From contig JADKFA010000045.1 in NCBI GenBank assembly GCA_016717725.1, positions 108,746 to 172,745 of the forward strand: a stretch of 64,000 nt of DNA. The letters are read 5' to 3'. How positions within the stretch are numbered: the first letter of the stretch is position 1; every line of letters starts with the position of its first letter. Of the stretch, positions 18,409-27,506 are shown in pieces. Source of the DNA: Bacteroidota bacterium. Its GTDB lineage: Bacteria > Bacteroidota > Bacteroidia > AKYH767-A > OLB10. Under the pieces are notes generated by a model. That model saw only the letters and a program-made list of their open reading frames with translations, was not told the origin of the DNA and searched no databases. A program made the translations under genes and the position numbers.

Positions 18409-21400
18409 ATGAAAAAACTTATTAAGTATTCGTTCGTCCTCTTCTTTATTTCTTTTTTCTCTCCATCCTACTCTCAAAATCAAATTTTATCTTTTGACGG
18501 TGTGGATGATTGGTTTGTAATTAATCCTTACCAAGATTTAAATTTATCAGCACACGACTTTACCATTGAAGCTATGGTTGTGGTTCAAACTAAAATTACG
18601 GGCTTTCATACTATATTGACTAACAATGACTTAAATGGGGGGGGGGTATTTATTAAGTATTAATGCAGCCAGCGCCATCTCTTTAACTATAAATGGTCAA
18701 ACCTTTTCATCGGCTATTGTTCAAACACCGGGATTACCAAGCTCATCCATTTTTGATGGACAATGCCATCACATTGCAGTAAAAAGGGCTTCCAATATTT
18801 TATCTTTTTTTTATGATGGGAATTTCATTTCTTCACAAGCCATAAGTTCAAATTTAAGTATGTCAAGTAATAACTATTTACGAGTAGGATGTGATCAATT
18901 ATTAAGTTCAACATCTGCATTTAAAGGAAGTATGGATTATCTCCGCATTTGGAACATTGCAGTTCGTGATCATGATATTTTTAATAATCAGCAGCGTTGT
19001 TTAAGTTCTCCGTCTGGACTAGTAGCAAATTGGTCGTTTGAGCAAACACCTGATGAGGTAATATTAGATGCAACACATTATTCACATCACGGACTAATTA
19101 TTCCATCACATGGAACACCTGTAAATACCGGTCCGCGTTTTAACATTTCAAATTGCGCATCAGAAAACTGCGATTATATAGTACTTGAACCTGCCCATGA
19201 TGATCTGCTTTGCACCACAAGCCCAACACCCTCTTATTGTAGCCAATTAAATATGATTTGCAATGGAGATTTCGAACAAGAAAACGCACCAGCAGGATCT
19301 CCCAGTGGTGATCCATTTGGCAGTTGTACAGCGGCAGGTTCTTCTAATGAAGTTATAAACTGGTGTAAAGTGGGCGGGAATCCAGGATATTTTAGTACAA
19401 CAACAGGAAATGTAAATTTTAGTATCCCTCTCAATAATGTTATTCCTTTGATAGCTCCAAATTGTCAAGGCGGAATAAACACTTGGAATGGTACCGCTAA
19501 TGGTAATAATCATTACGCAGTTTTGGGATACCTTTCTGGCGATGGTATCAGATCAGAGTTAATTAGTCCATTAACACCAAATAAAAATTATACGTTGAGG
19601 TTTCGTGCATTAAGAGTAAATAATAATGCCCAAGCTCCTCTAATTCCTACTCCGTTAAAATTCGAACTTTGGGATGACGCAAGCGGTACTAATGGACTTG
19701 GGATTGGCAGTGTTGATATTGCATTCGCTCAAAATTGCAATTGGAATTTATATACATTGACCTTTACGGCACCCTCTACACCTACCAATTTAGATCAATT
19801 GGTTGTTAAAGTTGAAGGAATAACAGCACCTGGTGTAGATTACTTCTTTTTTGTAGACGATTTTGAAATCTACGAAGAAACTTCTGATTACCCACGTTGG
19901 ATGTCAGGAACAGGATCACAGCGACCATCAGAAATTGTAACTGACGCTGCCAACAATGTGTATTTTGCAGGATTTGCAAACCAAGAAATAACGTACCCAA
20001 ATAATGTTGTACAAGGAATTCCAAACGAAGTAACTGGATTTATCGCTTCTTATGATGAATGTGGGAGTGTGCGATGGTCAAACAATTCGATATTTACAAA
20101 TATCAGATATAAATCAGTTGCGTTTAATAATATTAATGTTCCAAATCAATTATTGGTAGCATCGGAAACAAGCACGGGTATTAACATCGAAATTTACGAC
20201 CCCGCAAATGGGAATTTAATTTCAACAACACCTGTACCTGGCACAACGAGCGACCATACGATCATTACTTCTAAAACCGATGTGAATGGGCAGAATTGGT
20301 ATATATTATTACGGGATGATGTTACTAATTTATTTTACTTTGCTCAATATGGAATTATTACCACAACTATTTCTCTTTCGCTATCAATTCCAAATACACT
20401 ACAAGAAATATCTGATTTTAGTATTAATAGTTTTTTAACCGGAAATGCCAATAAGGTATTTTTAACAGCAAATATTAACGCCACTTCTGCAATCATTGAT
20501 TATGATATTCAACTTAATACTTTTAATTCTTACACAATATCTACTGCAAATGGAAACTCAAGTGAAGTATTAAAGTTAACTAGCTTAGAACAAAACAATG
20601 CCGGTATCCTATGCGTGGGAGGTTTTTATTCTAATTGTGATGTGAGTTATAATGGAACCACAATTGTCCCCAATGTACAAACCACGGCTATTGGAATAAT
20701 TCACAATACAGCCTTCACATTTTTATTTAATCCTACAATACCAATACCAAATGTTGTTGCCACAAGCGGAAGATATATTGGTGGTGATGGAGCAAGCCGC
20801 ACCACCAAAATTATTGTGAATCCAGCAGGCGATTTTATTGCTGCCGGCATGATGAGTTCATCATTTGTAGCATTAACTACCAACACCAATTTTAATTCTG
20901 CATGGACACCTAATCCCAACCCAGGTGGACTTTTTTATACCAAATTAAATAGTATTACCGGAGACGACCAATGGCTAAAACAAGGCATAACCTCCAATTT
21001 AGGCACTTGGCAAAGAGATTTGGTTTGTGGTTCAAACGGCACCATTTATGGAATAGGCTACTTAAACGGCACTATTGATTTTTTACAAGGCGACACTTGG
21101 AACTCTACCACCCAATGCGACAATACTTATGTATTAAAAATTATTGACTCCGGCAATAATGCTGTGGTTGACAGACATGCCTCACCTTTCATATCGACGT
21201 CTAGCTCACCAGAAAACACGAAAGGATATATGCTTAAAAATGAAATTGAATTCAATGAGTTATTGCGGAATAATTCCATTCTAGATTATTATATTATTGA
21301 CTTCTCTGGTAGGATAATTAATTCATCTAATACTAATATCACCACTAATGGTTGGAATCAACTAGCACAGGGTTGTTATTATTTGAAAGAATATAACTCA

Positions 21401-21433
21401 TCTAACTCAAGAACTATTTTTATTTGCAAGTAA
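18409..21433 (+). pseudogene. Secreted LamG/SBBP-type surface protein, out of frame at a G10 tract (possible phase-variable gene)
   Basis: The signal peptide at 1-22 ends in YSQ. A LamG/concanavalin-like domain (SFDGVDDWFVI, FTIEAMVVV) begins near residue 25. The reading frame shifts at a run of ten G at 18637-18646. With nine or twelve G, NDLNGGG continues as YLLSINAAS and the frame is open to 21433, giving about 1007 residues. After LamG come a CBM-like sandwich (NMICNGDFEQEN to FFFVDDFEIYE), SBBP/propeller-like repeats (SEIVTDAANNVYFAGF), and a C-terminal domain with DYYIIDFSGR and WNQLAQGCYYLKE that ends IFICK. That last domain looks like the second half of a T9SS sorting domain. It is repeated as free ORFs at 23122, 25139 and 27167. 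Alternatives are a consensus error or a true switch. Confidence 0.8.
18637..18646 (+). repeat. G10 homopolymer inside the LamG coding region
   Basis: Ten consecutive G in an AT-rich gene. A length divisible by three restores the full frame; ten leads to a stop 18-20 bases later. Such tracts are classical slipped-strand switches and also classical sequencing-error sites. Confidence 0.9.
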
Positions 21434-21453
21434 AATGAGAAACTATAAGATGC

Positions 21454-21475
21454 TTTACTACCTAATGGTAGTAAA
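21454..21475 (+). promoter_or_regulatory. Perfect hairpin in the signal-peptide codons, copy 1
   Basis: TTTACTACC (21454-21462), loop TAAT, GGTAGTAAA (21467-21475): nine pairs. It begins 19 bases after the A of the ATG. Compare copies 3 and 4, which have unrelated perfect stems at the same place. Confidence 0.6.
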
Positions 21476-21732
21476 CTGCTGTTGCTTAAATAATACTTTG
21501 TTAACAGCTCAAAATATCTATTATAGCGGAACTAACTTTGTTAGAGGAGATACTTATGGAAGTTCTTGCTCTCATTTAATAATATGTTCTAGTCAATCCG
21601 CATCTATTACCTTTTTAGATTCCAATAAAATTATAACTTCCTCTTTTAACAAAATTGGAGCGGGATGTGATACAATATTAGTTGACTCTCTAATTTTATA
21701 TTCTCATATTGTCAATCCTTTCATTTTGAATC

Positions 21733-21741
21733 AAAAAAAAA
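21733..21741 (+). repeat. A9 homopolymer at the frameshift of copy 1
   Basis: Nine A after C in codons for NQKK. Eight would keep the frame, as in the aligned LNQKRLSYVI segment of copy 4. Confidence 0.85.
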
Positions 21742-23121
21742 TTATCCTATATTGAATCTAATAATAAGATAATTGTATATGAAGGATATCTATATAATAA
21801 AAATTTAGGAACTAGTATAAGTTCCTTTCATACAAGATTAATACCTCCTCTAAACATGGCTGGCACTGCAAATATTAATTTGGGCTACAGAATGCAATAT
21901 TATTTTAGTCTTTCAAATTCAAATTATTTGGAGTATGGAAACAATCTTTTACTGATCGGAATTTCGGATACATCGTTTATAAGAGTTTACCCGAACTGGC
22001 AACATCCGCTGTTAAATGGAAATTATTATTATCCGATCCCCCTTGAAAAGGAGAGAACTTGGTATGACTATGAATTCAATACTAATACCTATCCTAACTT
22101 TCCATTATACTATCCTCCATGCTTGATCAGCGGTGATTCATCAAAATCAAATAAAGGCAAGTTCATTACTCGTACGGGAATGACTGGTTATGGCACTTCG
22201 TCATTAGATATTTGGGGGGTGTCACAAGGCTTCCGTTTCTACCCACTCGCCTACGAATTTTTAGGAAAAAGTTATCATACAGTTCCCCATGCAACGAGAG
22301 CTGGCGATTCACTATTGGCTATTGCATTTCATGATAGTACGGTTATTTCATTGAATGGAGTATTGAGCACAATTAACAGAGGGGAAGTGTTTCGGACATT
22401 ACTGGATAGTCCTGGGATTTGGCAAGCAAACCATTCATTCAGTTTGGTACAAATTTCAAGGCATCAGCAGGAGGATAGTGTTTTGTACAGCTCCCTTTTT
22501 GCATATTCGGTGCATCCAGATAGTGCTCTTATTACCAGCACATGGTACACTACTGAAATTGTACCCGACAGTACTCCCGGTGAACAAAGCTATTTAAATT
22601 TAATATCGCCTACTAACGGTGTTGCCTATGTGAAATTGGATGGAGTTTCACTTTCCTCCTATTTTGTTCCCTATGCCAGTGATACCTCATGGTCGTACGC
22701 ACAAATACCCGTAACCAGTGTACAACATAAGCTAGAGGCAGATAGTGGTGTACTCGCCTACGCATATCAATACAGTTTAGGCTGCGGTGTTGGATTTTAT
22801 GTTGGAGGACTGGAGATGAAAAATACAGTTACATCTGTTCCTGAGCTGCCTTTTCATTCTGATATAACTATTTATCCTAATCCTGCTCACCAAACATTAA
22901 ACATTGATTTTGGCGATTCCCATAAAAATGCAACACAAGTTACTGTAAAACTATTTACGATAGAAGGTAAATGCATTCAAAATTCAACATCTAAAAATAG
23001 AAGAAATTTAACTTTAGATATCAGTACATTAGCAAATGGGATTTATTTTGTTGAGATTAATATCGATGGAACCAGGGTGACGAAGAAGTTTGTTAAGAAT
23101 TAAATATCAAAAAGCACAATA

Positions 23122-23475
23122 ATGCAAAAAAGAATATACCAATGTGACAATACCTATGTATTAAAAATTATTGACTCCGGCAATAATGCTGTGGTTGACA
23201 GACATGCCTCACCTTTCATTTCGACGCCTAGTTCATCTATAAGCACTAAAGGATTTTTGCTTAAAAATGATATTGAATTCAATGAGTTATTACGCAATAA
23301 TTCCATTCTAGATTATTATATTATTGACTTCTCTGGTAGAATAGTTCATTCATATAAAACTAATGTCACCTCTAATGTTTGGAATCAACTAGCGCAGGGT
23401 TGTTATTATTTGAAAGAAAATAATTCGACAAGTTTAAATACTATTTTTATCTGCAAGCAAAATGAGAAACTTTAA
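23122..23475 (+). CDS. Free-standing copy of the LamG protein's C-terminal domain (unit 2)
   Basis: 117 residues without signal peptide. From QCDNTYVLKIIDSGNNAV to TIFICK it repeats the last 108 residues of the LamG protein, with few changes, including DYYIIDFSGRIV and WNQLAQGCYYLKE. The original stop TAA has become CAA, so five more residues are added and the ORF overlaps the next start by 14 bases. Without a signal peptide the product could not be exported by Sec/T9SS. It may be a silent cassette that can recombine with the 3' end of the LamG gene, or a by-product of tandem duplication. Translation is uncertain; no clear ribosome site is seen. Confidence 0.55.
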   Translation: MQKRIYQCDNTYVLKIIDSGNNAVVDRHASPFISTPSSSISTKGFLLKNDIEFNELLRNNSILDYYIIDFSGRIVHSYKTNVTSNVWNQLAQGCYYLKENNSTSLNTIFICKQNEKL

Positions 23476-25126
23476 GATACTTTACCTAGTGGTAGTAATC
23501 TGCTGTTGCTTAAACTATAATTTGGTAACAGCTCAAAATATAGACTATAGTGGAACAAATTTTATTAGAGGAGATACCTATGCATTGGAATCCTCTCATT
23601 TTATAATTTGTTCGAATGATCCTGCTTCGATAGTATTTCAAGATCAATATGGTACTATAATAACAACTTATAACAAATTAAATGCTGGCTGTGATACCGT
23701 TAGAATCGATTCACTTATCTTAACTGATCTAAACGTTGGGCAATTCAATTGGAATGATTCTGACAGGGTTTTTATTCTTTCTTCAAGTAAAATTACTTTA
23801 TATGAAGGGTGGATTTTCTCCAATGGATTGACCTATCCGACACACAACTATTTTAGACTTTTACCACCTCCTAATATGGCGGGGACTGCTAATATAAATC
23901 TCGCATATACAAAACAGTTTTATTTCCCACTTTCCAATACAAATTATATAGAAAATGGAAATGATCTTCTCTTAATTGGCATACAAGATACAAGTCACAT
24001 AAAGATTTATCCTAATTGGCCCAACCCTCTTCTAAATGGCAATAATTATTATTCATTTTCTTTATTCTCAAATGGAGGTATTTATGAAAAATACTATAAT
24101 AATAACCAAATTCCAGTCGCCCCGATATTTTATCCACCATGTTTAATAGTACAAGATACCTCAATATTTAAAAAAGGACGCTTTCTAACTAGAACAGGTA
24201 TGTATGCATTTGGAAGTGCTACATCAAATGTACCTTGGGGCCTTTCTTCAGGCTTTCGATTCTACCCCCTCGCCTACGAATTTCTTGGAAAAAGTTATCA
24301 TACCATTCCTCATTTAACGAGGGCAGGAGATTCATTGCTGGCCATTGCTTTTCATGACAGCACGGTTATTTCATTAAACGGAGTAGTGAGTACCATTAAC
24401 AGAGGAGAAGTGTTTCGGACATTACTGGATAGTCCGGGAGTATGGCAAAGCAACCATCCATTTAGTTTAGTTCAAATTTCAAGGCATCAGCAAGAGGATA
24501 GTGTCTTGTACAGCTCCCTCTTTGCATATTCGGTACATCCGGATAGTGCCCTTATTACCAGCACTTGGTACACTACTGAAATTGTACCCGATAGTACTCC
24601 TGGAGAGCAAAGCTATTTAAACTTAATATCACCTACTAACGGTGTCGCCTATGTGAAATTGGATGGAGTTTCACTTTCATCCAATTTTGTTCCCTATGCC
24701 AGCGATACCTCATGGTCATACGCACAAATTCCCGTTACCAGTGTGCAACATAAGCTGGAAGCCGATAGTGGTGTGCTTGCCTATGCGTATCAATATAGTT
24801 TAGGCTGCGGTATAGGTTTTTATGTGGGTGGTTTGGAGATGAAAAATACCATTACATCGGTTGCTAGTCCAATCATAAAAACTGATATTATTATTTATCC
24901 AAATCCAGCACATCAAACACTTAACATTGATTTAGGCGATACTCCTACAAATGCAACGTTAGTTACAGTTAAGCTATTTACGGTAGAGGGAAAAAGCATC
25001 CTTACTTCAACTCTCAAAAATAAAGGGGTGTTATCCTTAGACATCAGTAACATTGCCAATGGAATCTATTTTACTGAGATAACTATAGAAGGCAAAAGGA
25101 TTACGAAAAAATTTGTGAAGAACTAG
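23462..25126 (+). CDS. T9SS-sorted IgGFc-binding-like surface protein, copy 2
   Basis: 554 residues. The signal peptide ends LVTAQ near residue 25. The variable N-half runs to about residue 260. The nearly constant block starts FRFYPLAYEFLGKSYHT and includes LLAIAFHDSTVISLNG, INRGEVFRTLLD and QISRHQQEDSVLYSS. The T9SS type A sorting domain occupies about 474-554 (TDIIIYPNPAHQTLNID ... GIYFTEITIEGKRITKKF). The protein is expected to cross the outer membrane through the T9SS and be attached to the surface. The block with its alternating short beta strands and AYAYQYSLGCG segment fits the IgGFc-binding family, known from sequence only in these bacteria. The start codon lies inside the preceding small ORF. 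Confidence 0.85.
   Translation: MRNFKILYLVVVICCCLNYNLVTAQNIDYSGTNFIRGDTYALESSHFIICSNDPASIVFQDQYGTIITTYNKLNAGCDTVRIDSLILTDLNVGQFNWNDSDRVFILSSSKITLYEGWIFSNGLTYPTHNYFRLLPPPNMAGTANINLAYTKQFYFPLSNTNYIENGNDLLLIGIQDTSHIKIYPNWPNPLLNGNNYYSFSLFSNGGIYEKYYNNNQIPVAPIFYPPCLIVQDTSIFKKGRFLTRTGMYAFGSATSNVPWGLSSGFRFYPLAYEFLGKSYHTIPHLTRAGDSLLAIAFHDSTVISLNGVVSTINRGEVFRTLLDSPGVWQSNHPFSLVQISRHQQEDSVLYSSLFAYSVHPDSALITSTWYTTEIVPDSTPGEQSYLNLISPTNGVAYVKLDGVSLSSNFVPYASDTSWSYAQIPVTSVQHKLEADSGVLAYAYQYSLGCGIGFYVGGLEMKNTITSVASPIIKTDIIIYPNPAHQTLNIDLGDTPTNATLVTVKLFTVEGKSILTSTLKNKGVLSLDISNIANGIYFTEITIEGKRITKKFVKN
23482..23495 (+). promoter_or_regulatory. Degenerate hairpin in the signal-peptide codons, copy 2
   Basis: TTACC (23482-23486), loop TAGT, GGTAG (23491-23495) pair with one G-T wobble. 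The sequence is that of copy 1 with three bases lost, which shortens the stem. Confidence 0.35.
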
Positions 25127-25138
25127 AAATCGAAAAGA

Positions 25139-25486
25139 ATGATTATAAAAAAAATAAATCAATGTGACAATACCTATGTACTCAAAATAGTGGATACTGG
25201 GAATAATGCCTCCATTGATCGTCATGGAAATTTCCAAACGCAAATGCTGGATTACAATAAAAGCATTACAAGAGGATATATTACTCATCATTCTTTTGAA
25301 TTCGAAACATTGTTAGCAAACCATAATATTTCAACTTTCGATATTGTCGATTTATCAGGAAGAAAAATAGTCAATAAAGGAAGCAGGAATAACTGTTCTG
25401 TTTTTTGGAATCAATTATCGGTAGGATGTTATTTTGTAAGAGAAAACAATTCTTCTAAAAAATCTTCCCTGTTCATTTGCAAGTAA
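25139..25486 (+). CDS. Free-standing LamG C-terminal domain, most diverged copy (unit 3)
   Basis: 115 residues, no signal peptide. It keeps the frame of the family, QCDNTYVLKIVDTGNNA, DIVDLSGRKIV, FWNQLSVGCYFVREN and a final LFICK, but most other positions have changed while the ORF stayed open. Retention of the framework despite divergence suggests selection on the protein at some time, more than expected for a dead duplicate. It ends six bases before the start of copy 3. Confidence 0.55.
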   Translation: MIIKKINQCDNTYVLKIVDTGNNASIDRHGNFQTQMLDYNKSITRGYITHHSFEFETLLANHNISTFDIVDLSGRKIVNKGSRNNCSVFWNQLSVGCYFVRENNSSKKSSLFICK

Positions 25487-25492
25487 ATCGTG

Positions 25493-27148
25493 ATGCCAAA
25501 AATAAAAATAATATTACTGAAAACAGTACTGCTCTTTTTTAGCAGTACTGTTCTTTCGCAAAATATTAATTATACTAGCAATTTGTTTTATTTGGGTAAT
25601 TCCTGTATTTTACCTCCACAAAATATTGTTGTATGTTCGAACAATTTATGCAGCATCCAAATTAAGAATGATTCAGGATTAGTTTATTTTACATACAACA
25701 AAACAAATGTAGGGTGTGACACGATAATTATTCCAAATTTTGTCCTTCAGCATTGTATGAACCCTAATGTGTTCAATTCAACAAATAGACTTATTGTAGA
25801 AGCAAGCCAGCCAATAACACTTTATGAAGGTTATATTTATTCAGCATCTCAACCTTTCCCATCACAATTTAATTTTAGGTTAGTGCCCCCAATATATTTG
25901 GCGGGAACAGCTAATATTATGATGAGCTATACCAAGCAATATTTAAATCCTACAAATAATTTAAATTACTTTGAATCTGGAACAGATCTTTTCTTATTAG
26001 GGACAATTGATACTTCTAAAATACGTATTTATCCGAAATGGGCGCACCCATTGTTGAATAGCAATCCGTATTATTCGTTAGATGTAAATCCTGATGGCGG
26101 ATATCATGAACAGAAATTTAATTATAATTTTAGCTTATCTGCATTGCAACATTACCCTCCTTGTTTAGTTGTTCAAGATTCAAGTTTTTCAGTAAAAGGC
26201 AAATTCATAACCAGAACTGGTATGTGGGGTTTTGGAACAGGTTTCTCAGCTTATCCTTGGGGACTTTCTGTAGGCTATTATTTCTACCCCCTCGCCTACG
26301 AATTTCTTGGAAAAAGTTATCATACAGTTCCCCATGCAACGAGAGCTGGAGATTCACTGTTGGCTATAGCTTTTCATGATAGCACGGTTATTTCATTAAA
26401 CGGAGTAGTGAGTACTATTAACAGAGGGGAAGTTTTTCGGACTTTGTTGGATAGCCCAGGAGTTTGGCAAGCAAACCATCCATTTAGTTTAGTTCAAATT
26501 TCAAGGCATCAGCAGGAGGATAGTGTTTTGTATAGTTCGCTTTTTGCTTATTCGGTGCATCCGGATAGTGCCCTTATTACCAGTACCTGGTACTCCACAG
26601 AAATTGTACCCGACAGTACGCCCGGTGAGCAAAGCTATTTAAATTTAATATCGCCTACTAACGGTGTTGCCTATGTGAAATTGGATGGAGTTTCACTTTC
26701 ATCCTATTTTGTTCCCTATGCCAGTGATACCTCATGGTCGTACGCACAAATTCCCGTTACCAGTGTTCAGCATAAGCTGGAAGCCGATAGCGGTGTACTT
26801 GCCTATGCGTATCAATATAGTTTAGGCTGCGGTGTTGGATTTTATGTTGGAGGATTGGAGATGAAAAATACCATTACATCGGTTGCTAGTCCAATCATAA
26901 AAACTGATATTATTATTTATCCAAATCCAGTACATAATACACTAAACATAGATTTTGGAGACCCCTATAAAATTGCAACACAAGTTACTGTAAAACTATT
27001 TACGATAGAAGGTAAATGCATTCAAAATTCAACATCTAAAAATAGAAGAAATTTAACTTTAGATATCAGTACATTAGCAAATGGGATTTATTTTGTTGAG
27101 ATTAATATCGATGGAACCAGGGTGACAAAGAAGTTTATAAAGAATTAA
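25493..27148 (+). CDS. T9SS-sorted IgGFc-binding-like surface protein, copy 3
   Basis: 551 residues from the ATG at 25493; a GTG one codon upstream (25490) is also possible. The signal peptide MPKIKIILLKTVLLFFSS ends near VLSQ. The N-half differs strongly from the other copies (LFYLGNSCILPPQNIVV). The constant block from YYFYPLAYEFLGKSYHT onward is nearly identical to copies 1 and 4. The sorting domain begins TDIIIYPNPVHNTLNID; its last 60 residues are the copy 1 version, while the segment just before it is the copy 2/4 version (NTITSVASPIIK), which points to mosaic exchange. The signal-peptide codons contain a perfect 12-bp hairpin. Confidence 0.85.
   Translation: MPKIKIILLKTVLLFFSSTVLSQNINYTSNLFYLGNSCILPPQNIVVCSNNLCSIQIKNDSGLVYFTYNKTNVGCDTIIIPNFVLQHCMNPNVFNSTNRLIVEASQPITLYEGYIYSASQPFPSQFNFRLVPPIYLAGTANIMMSYTKQYLNPTNNLNYFESGTDLFLLGTIDTSKIRIYPKWAHPLLNSNPYYSLDVNPDGGYHEQKFNYNFSLSALQHYPPCLVVQDSSFSVKGKFITRTGMWGFGTGFSAYPWGLSVGYYFYPLAYEFLGKSYHTVPHATRAGDSLLAIAFHDSTVISLNGVVSTINRGEVFRTLLDSPGVWQANHPFSLVQISRHQQEDSVLYSSLFAYSVHPDSALITSTWYSTEIVPDSTPGEQSYLNLISPTNGVAYVKLDGVSLSSYFVPYASDTSWSYAQIPVTSVQHKLEADSGVLAYAYQYSLGCGVGFYVGGLEMKNTITSVASPIIKTDIIIYPNPVHNTLNIDFGDPYKIATQVTVKLFTIEGKCIQNSTSKNRRNLTLDISTLANGIYFVEINIDGTRVTKKFIKN
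25522..25552 (+). promoter_or_regulatory. Perfect hairpin in the signal-peptide codons, copy 3
   Basis: AACAGTACTGCT (25522-25533), 7-base loop, AGCAGTACTGTT (25541-25552): twelve pairs without mismatch, starting 29 bases after the ATG. The stem sequence is unrelated to that of copies 1 and 4. Confidence 0.65.
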
Positions 27149-27166
27149 ATATCAAAAAGCACAATA

Positions 27167-27505
27167 ATGCAAAAAAGAATATACCAATGCGACAATCCTT
27201 ATGTATCAAAAATTATTGATTCTGGTAATAATGCTGTAGTTGACAGACATGCCTCACCTTTCACATCGACGTCTAGCTCACCAGAAAGCACGAAAGGATA
27301 TTTGCTTAAAAATGAAATTGAATTCAATGAGTTATTGCGGAATAATTCCATTCTAGATTATTATATTATTGACTTCTCTGGTAGAATAGTTCATTCATCA
27401 AAAACTAATATCTCATCCAATACATGGCATCAACTAGCGCAAGGATGTTATTATTTAAGGGGAAATAATGGATTAGATGGTACAACTATTTTTATCTGTA
27501 AGTAA
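27167..27505 (+). CDS. Free-standing LamG C-terminal domain (unit 4)
   Basis: 112 residues, no signal peptide. From QCDNPYVSKIIDSGNNAV to TIFICK it is close to the LamG protein end, with the same STSSSPE linker as in the LamG protein itself. The 18 bases before its ATG are identical to those before the unit 2 ORF. The TAA stop is one base before the ATG of copy 4, as at the LamG/copy 1 junction. Translation is uncertain; see the unit 2 entry for the cassette idea. Confidence 0.55.
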   Translation: MQKRIYQCDNPYVSKIIDSGNNAVVDRHASPFTSTSSSPESTKGYLLKNEIEFNELLRNNSILDYYIIDFSGRIVHSSKTNISSNTWHQLAQGCYYLRGNNGLDGTTIFICK

Positions 27506-27506
27506 A

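Larger units (their letters stand above)
21435..23103 (+). pseudogene. T9SS-sorted IgGFc-binding-like surface protein, copy 1, frameshifted at an A9 tract
   Basis: The start codon follows the LamG gene stop by one base. A signal peptide of 25 residues ends LLTAQ. The frame is lost at nine A (21733-21741). With eight A, LNQKKLSYIESNNKIIVYEG reads on and the protein is 555 residues, like the other three copies (554, 552, 556). The central block, AYEFLGKSYHTVPHATRAGD through LGCGVGFYVGG, is almost identical among the copies and resembles the IgGFc-binding domain common in Bacteroidota surface proteins. The C terminus is a typical T9SS type A domain (DITIYPNPAHQTLNIDFGD ... KKFVKN). The second half can also be read from an ATG at 21856, which has no signal peptide. 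Confidence 0.8.

Noticed and set aside
27477..27506. Upstream ATG for adhesin copy 4
   Set aside because: It lies inside the preceding ORF and would place ten extra residues before the signal peptide; the ATG at 27507 matches the start position in copies 1 and 2.
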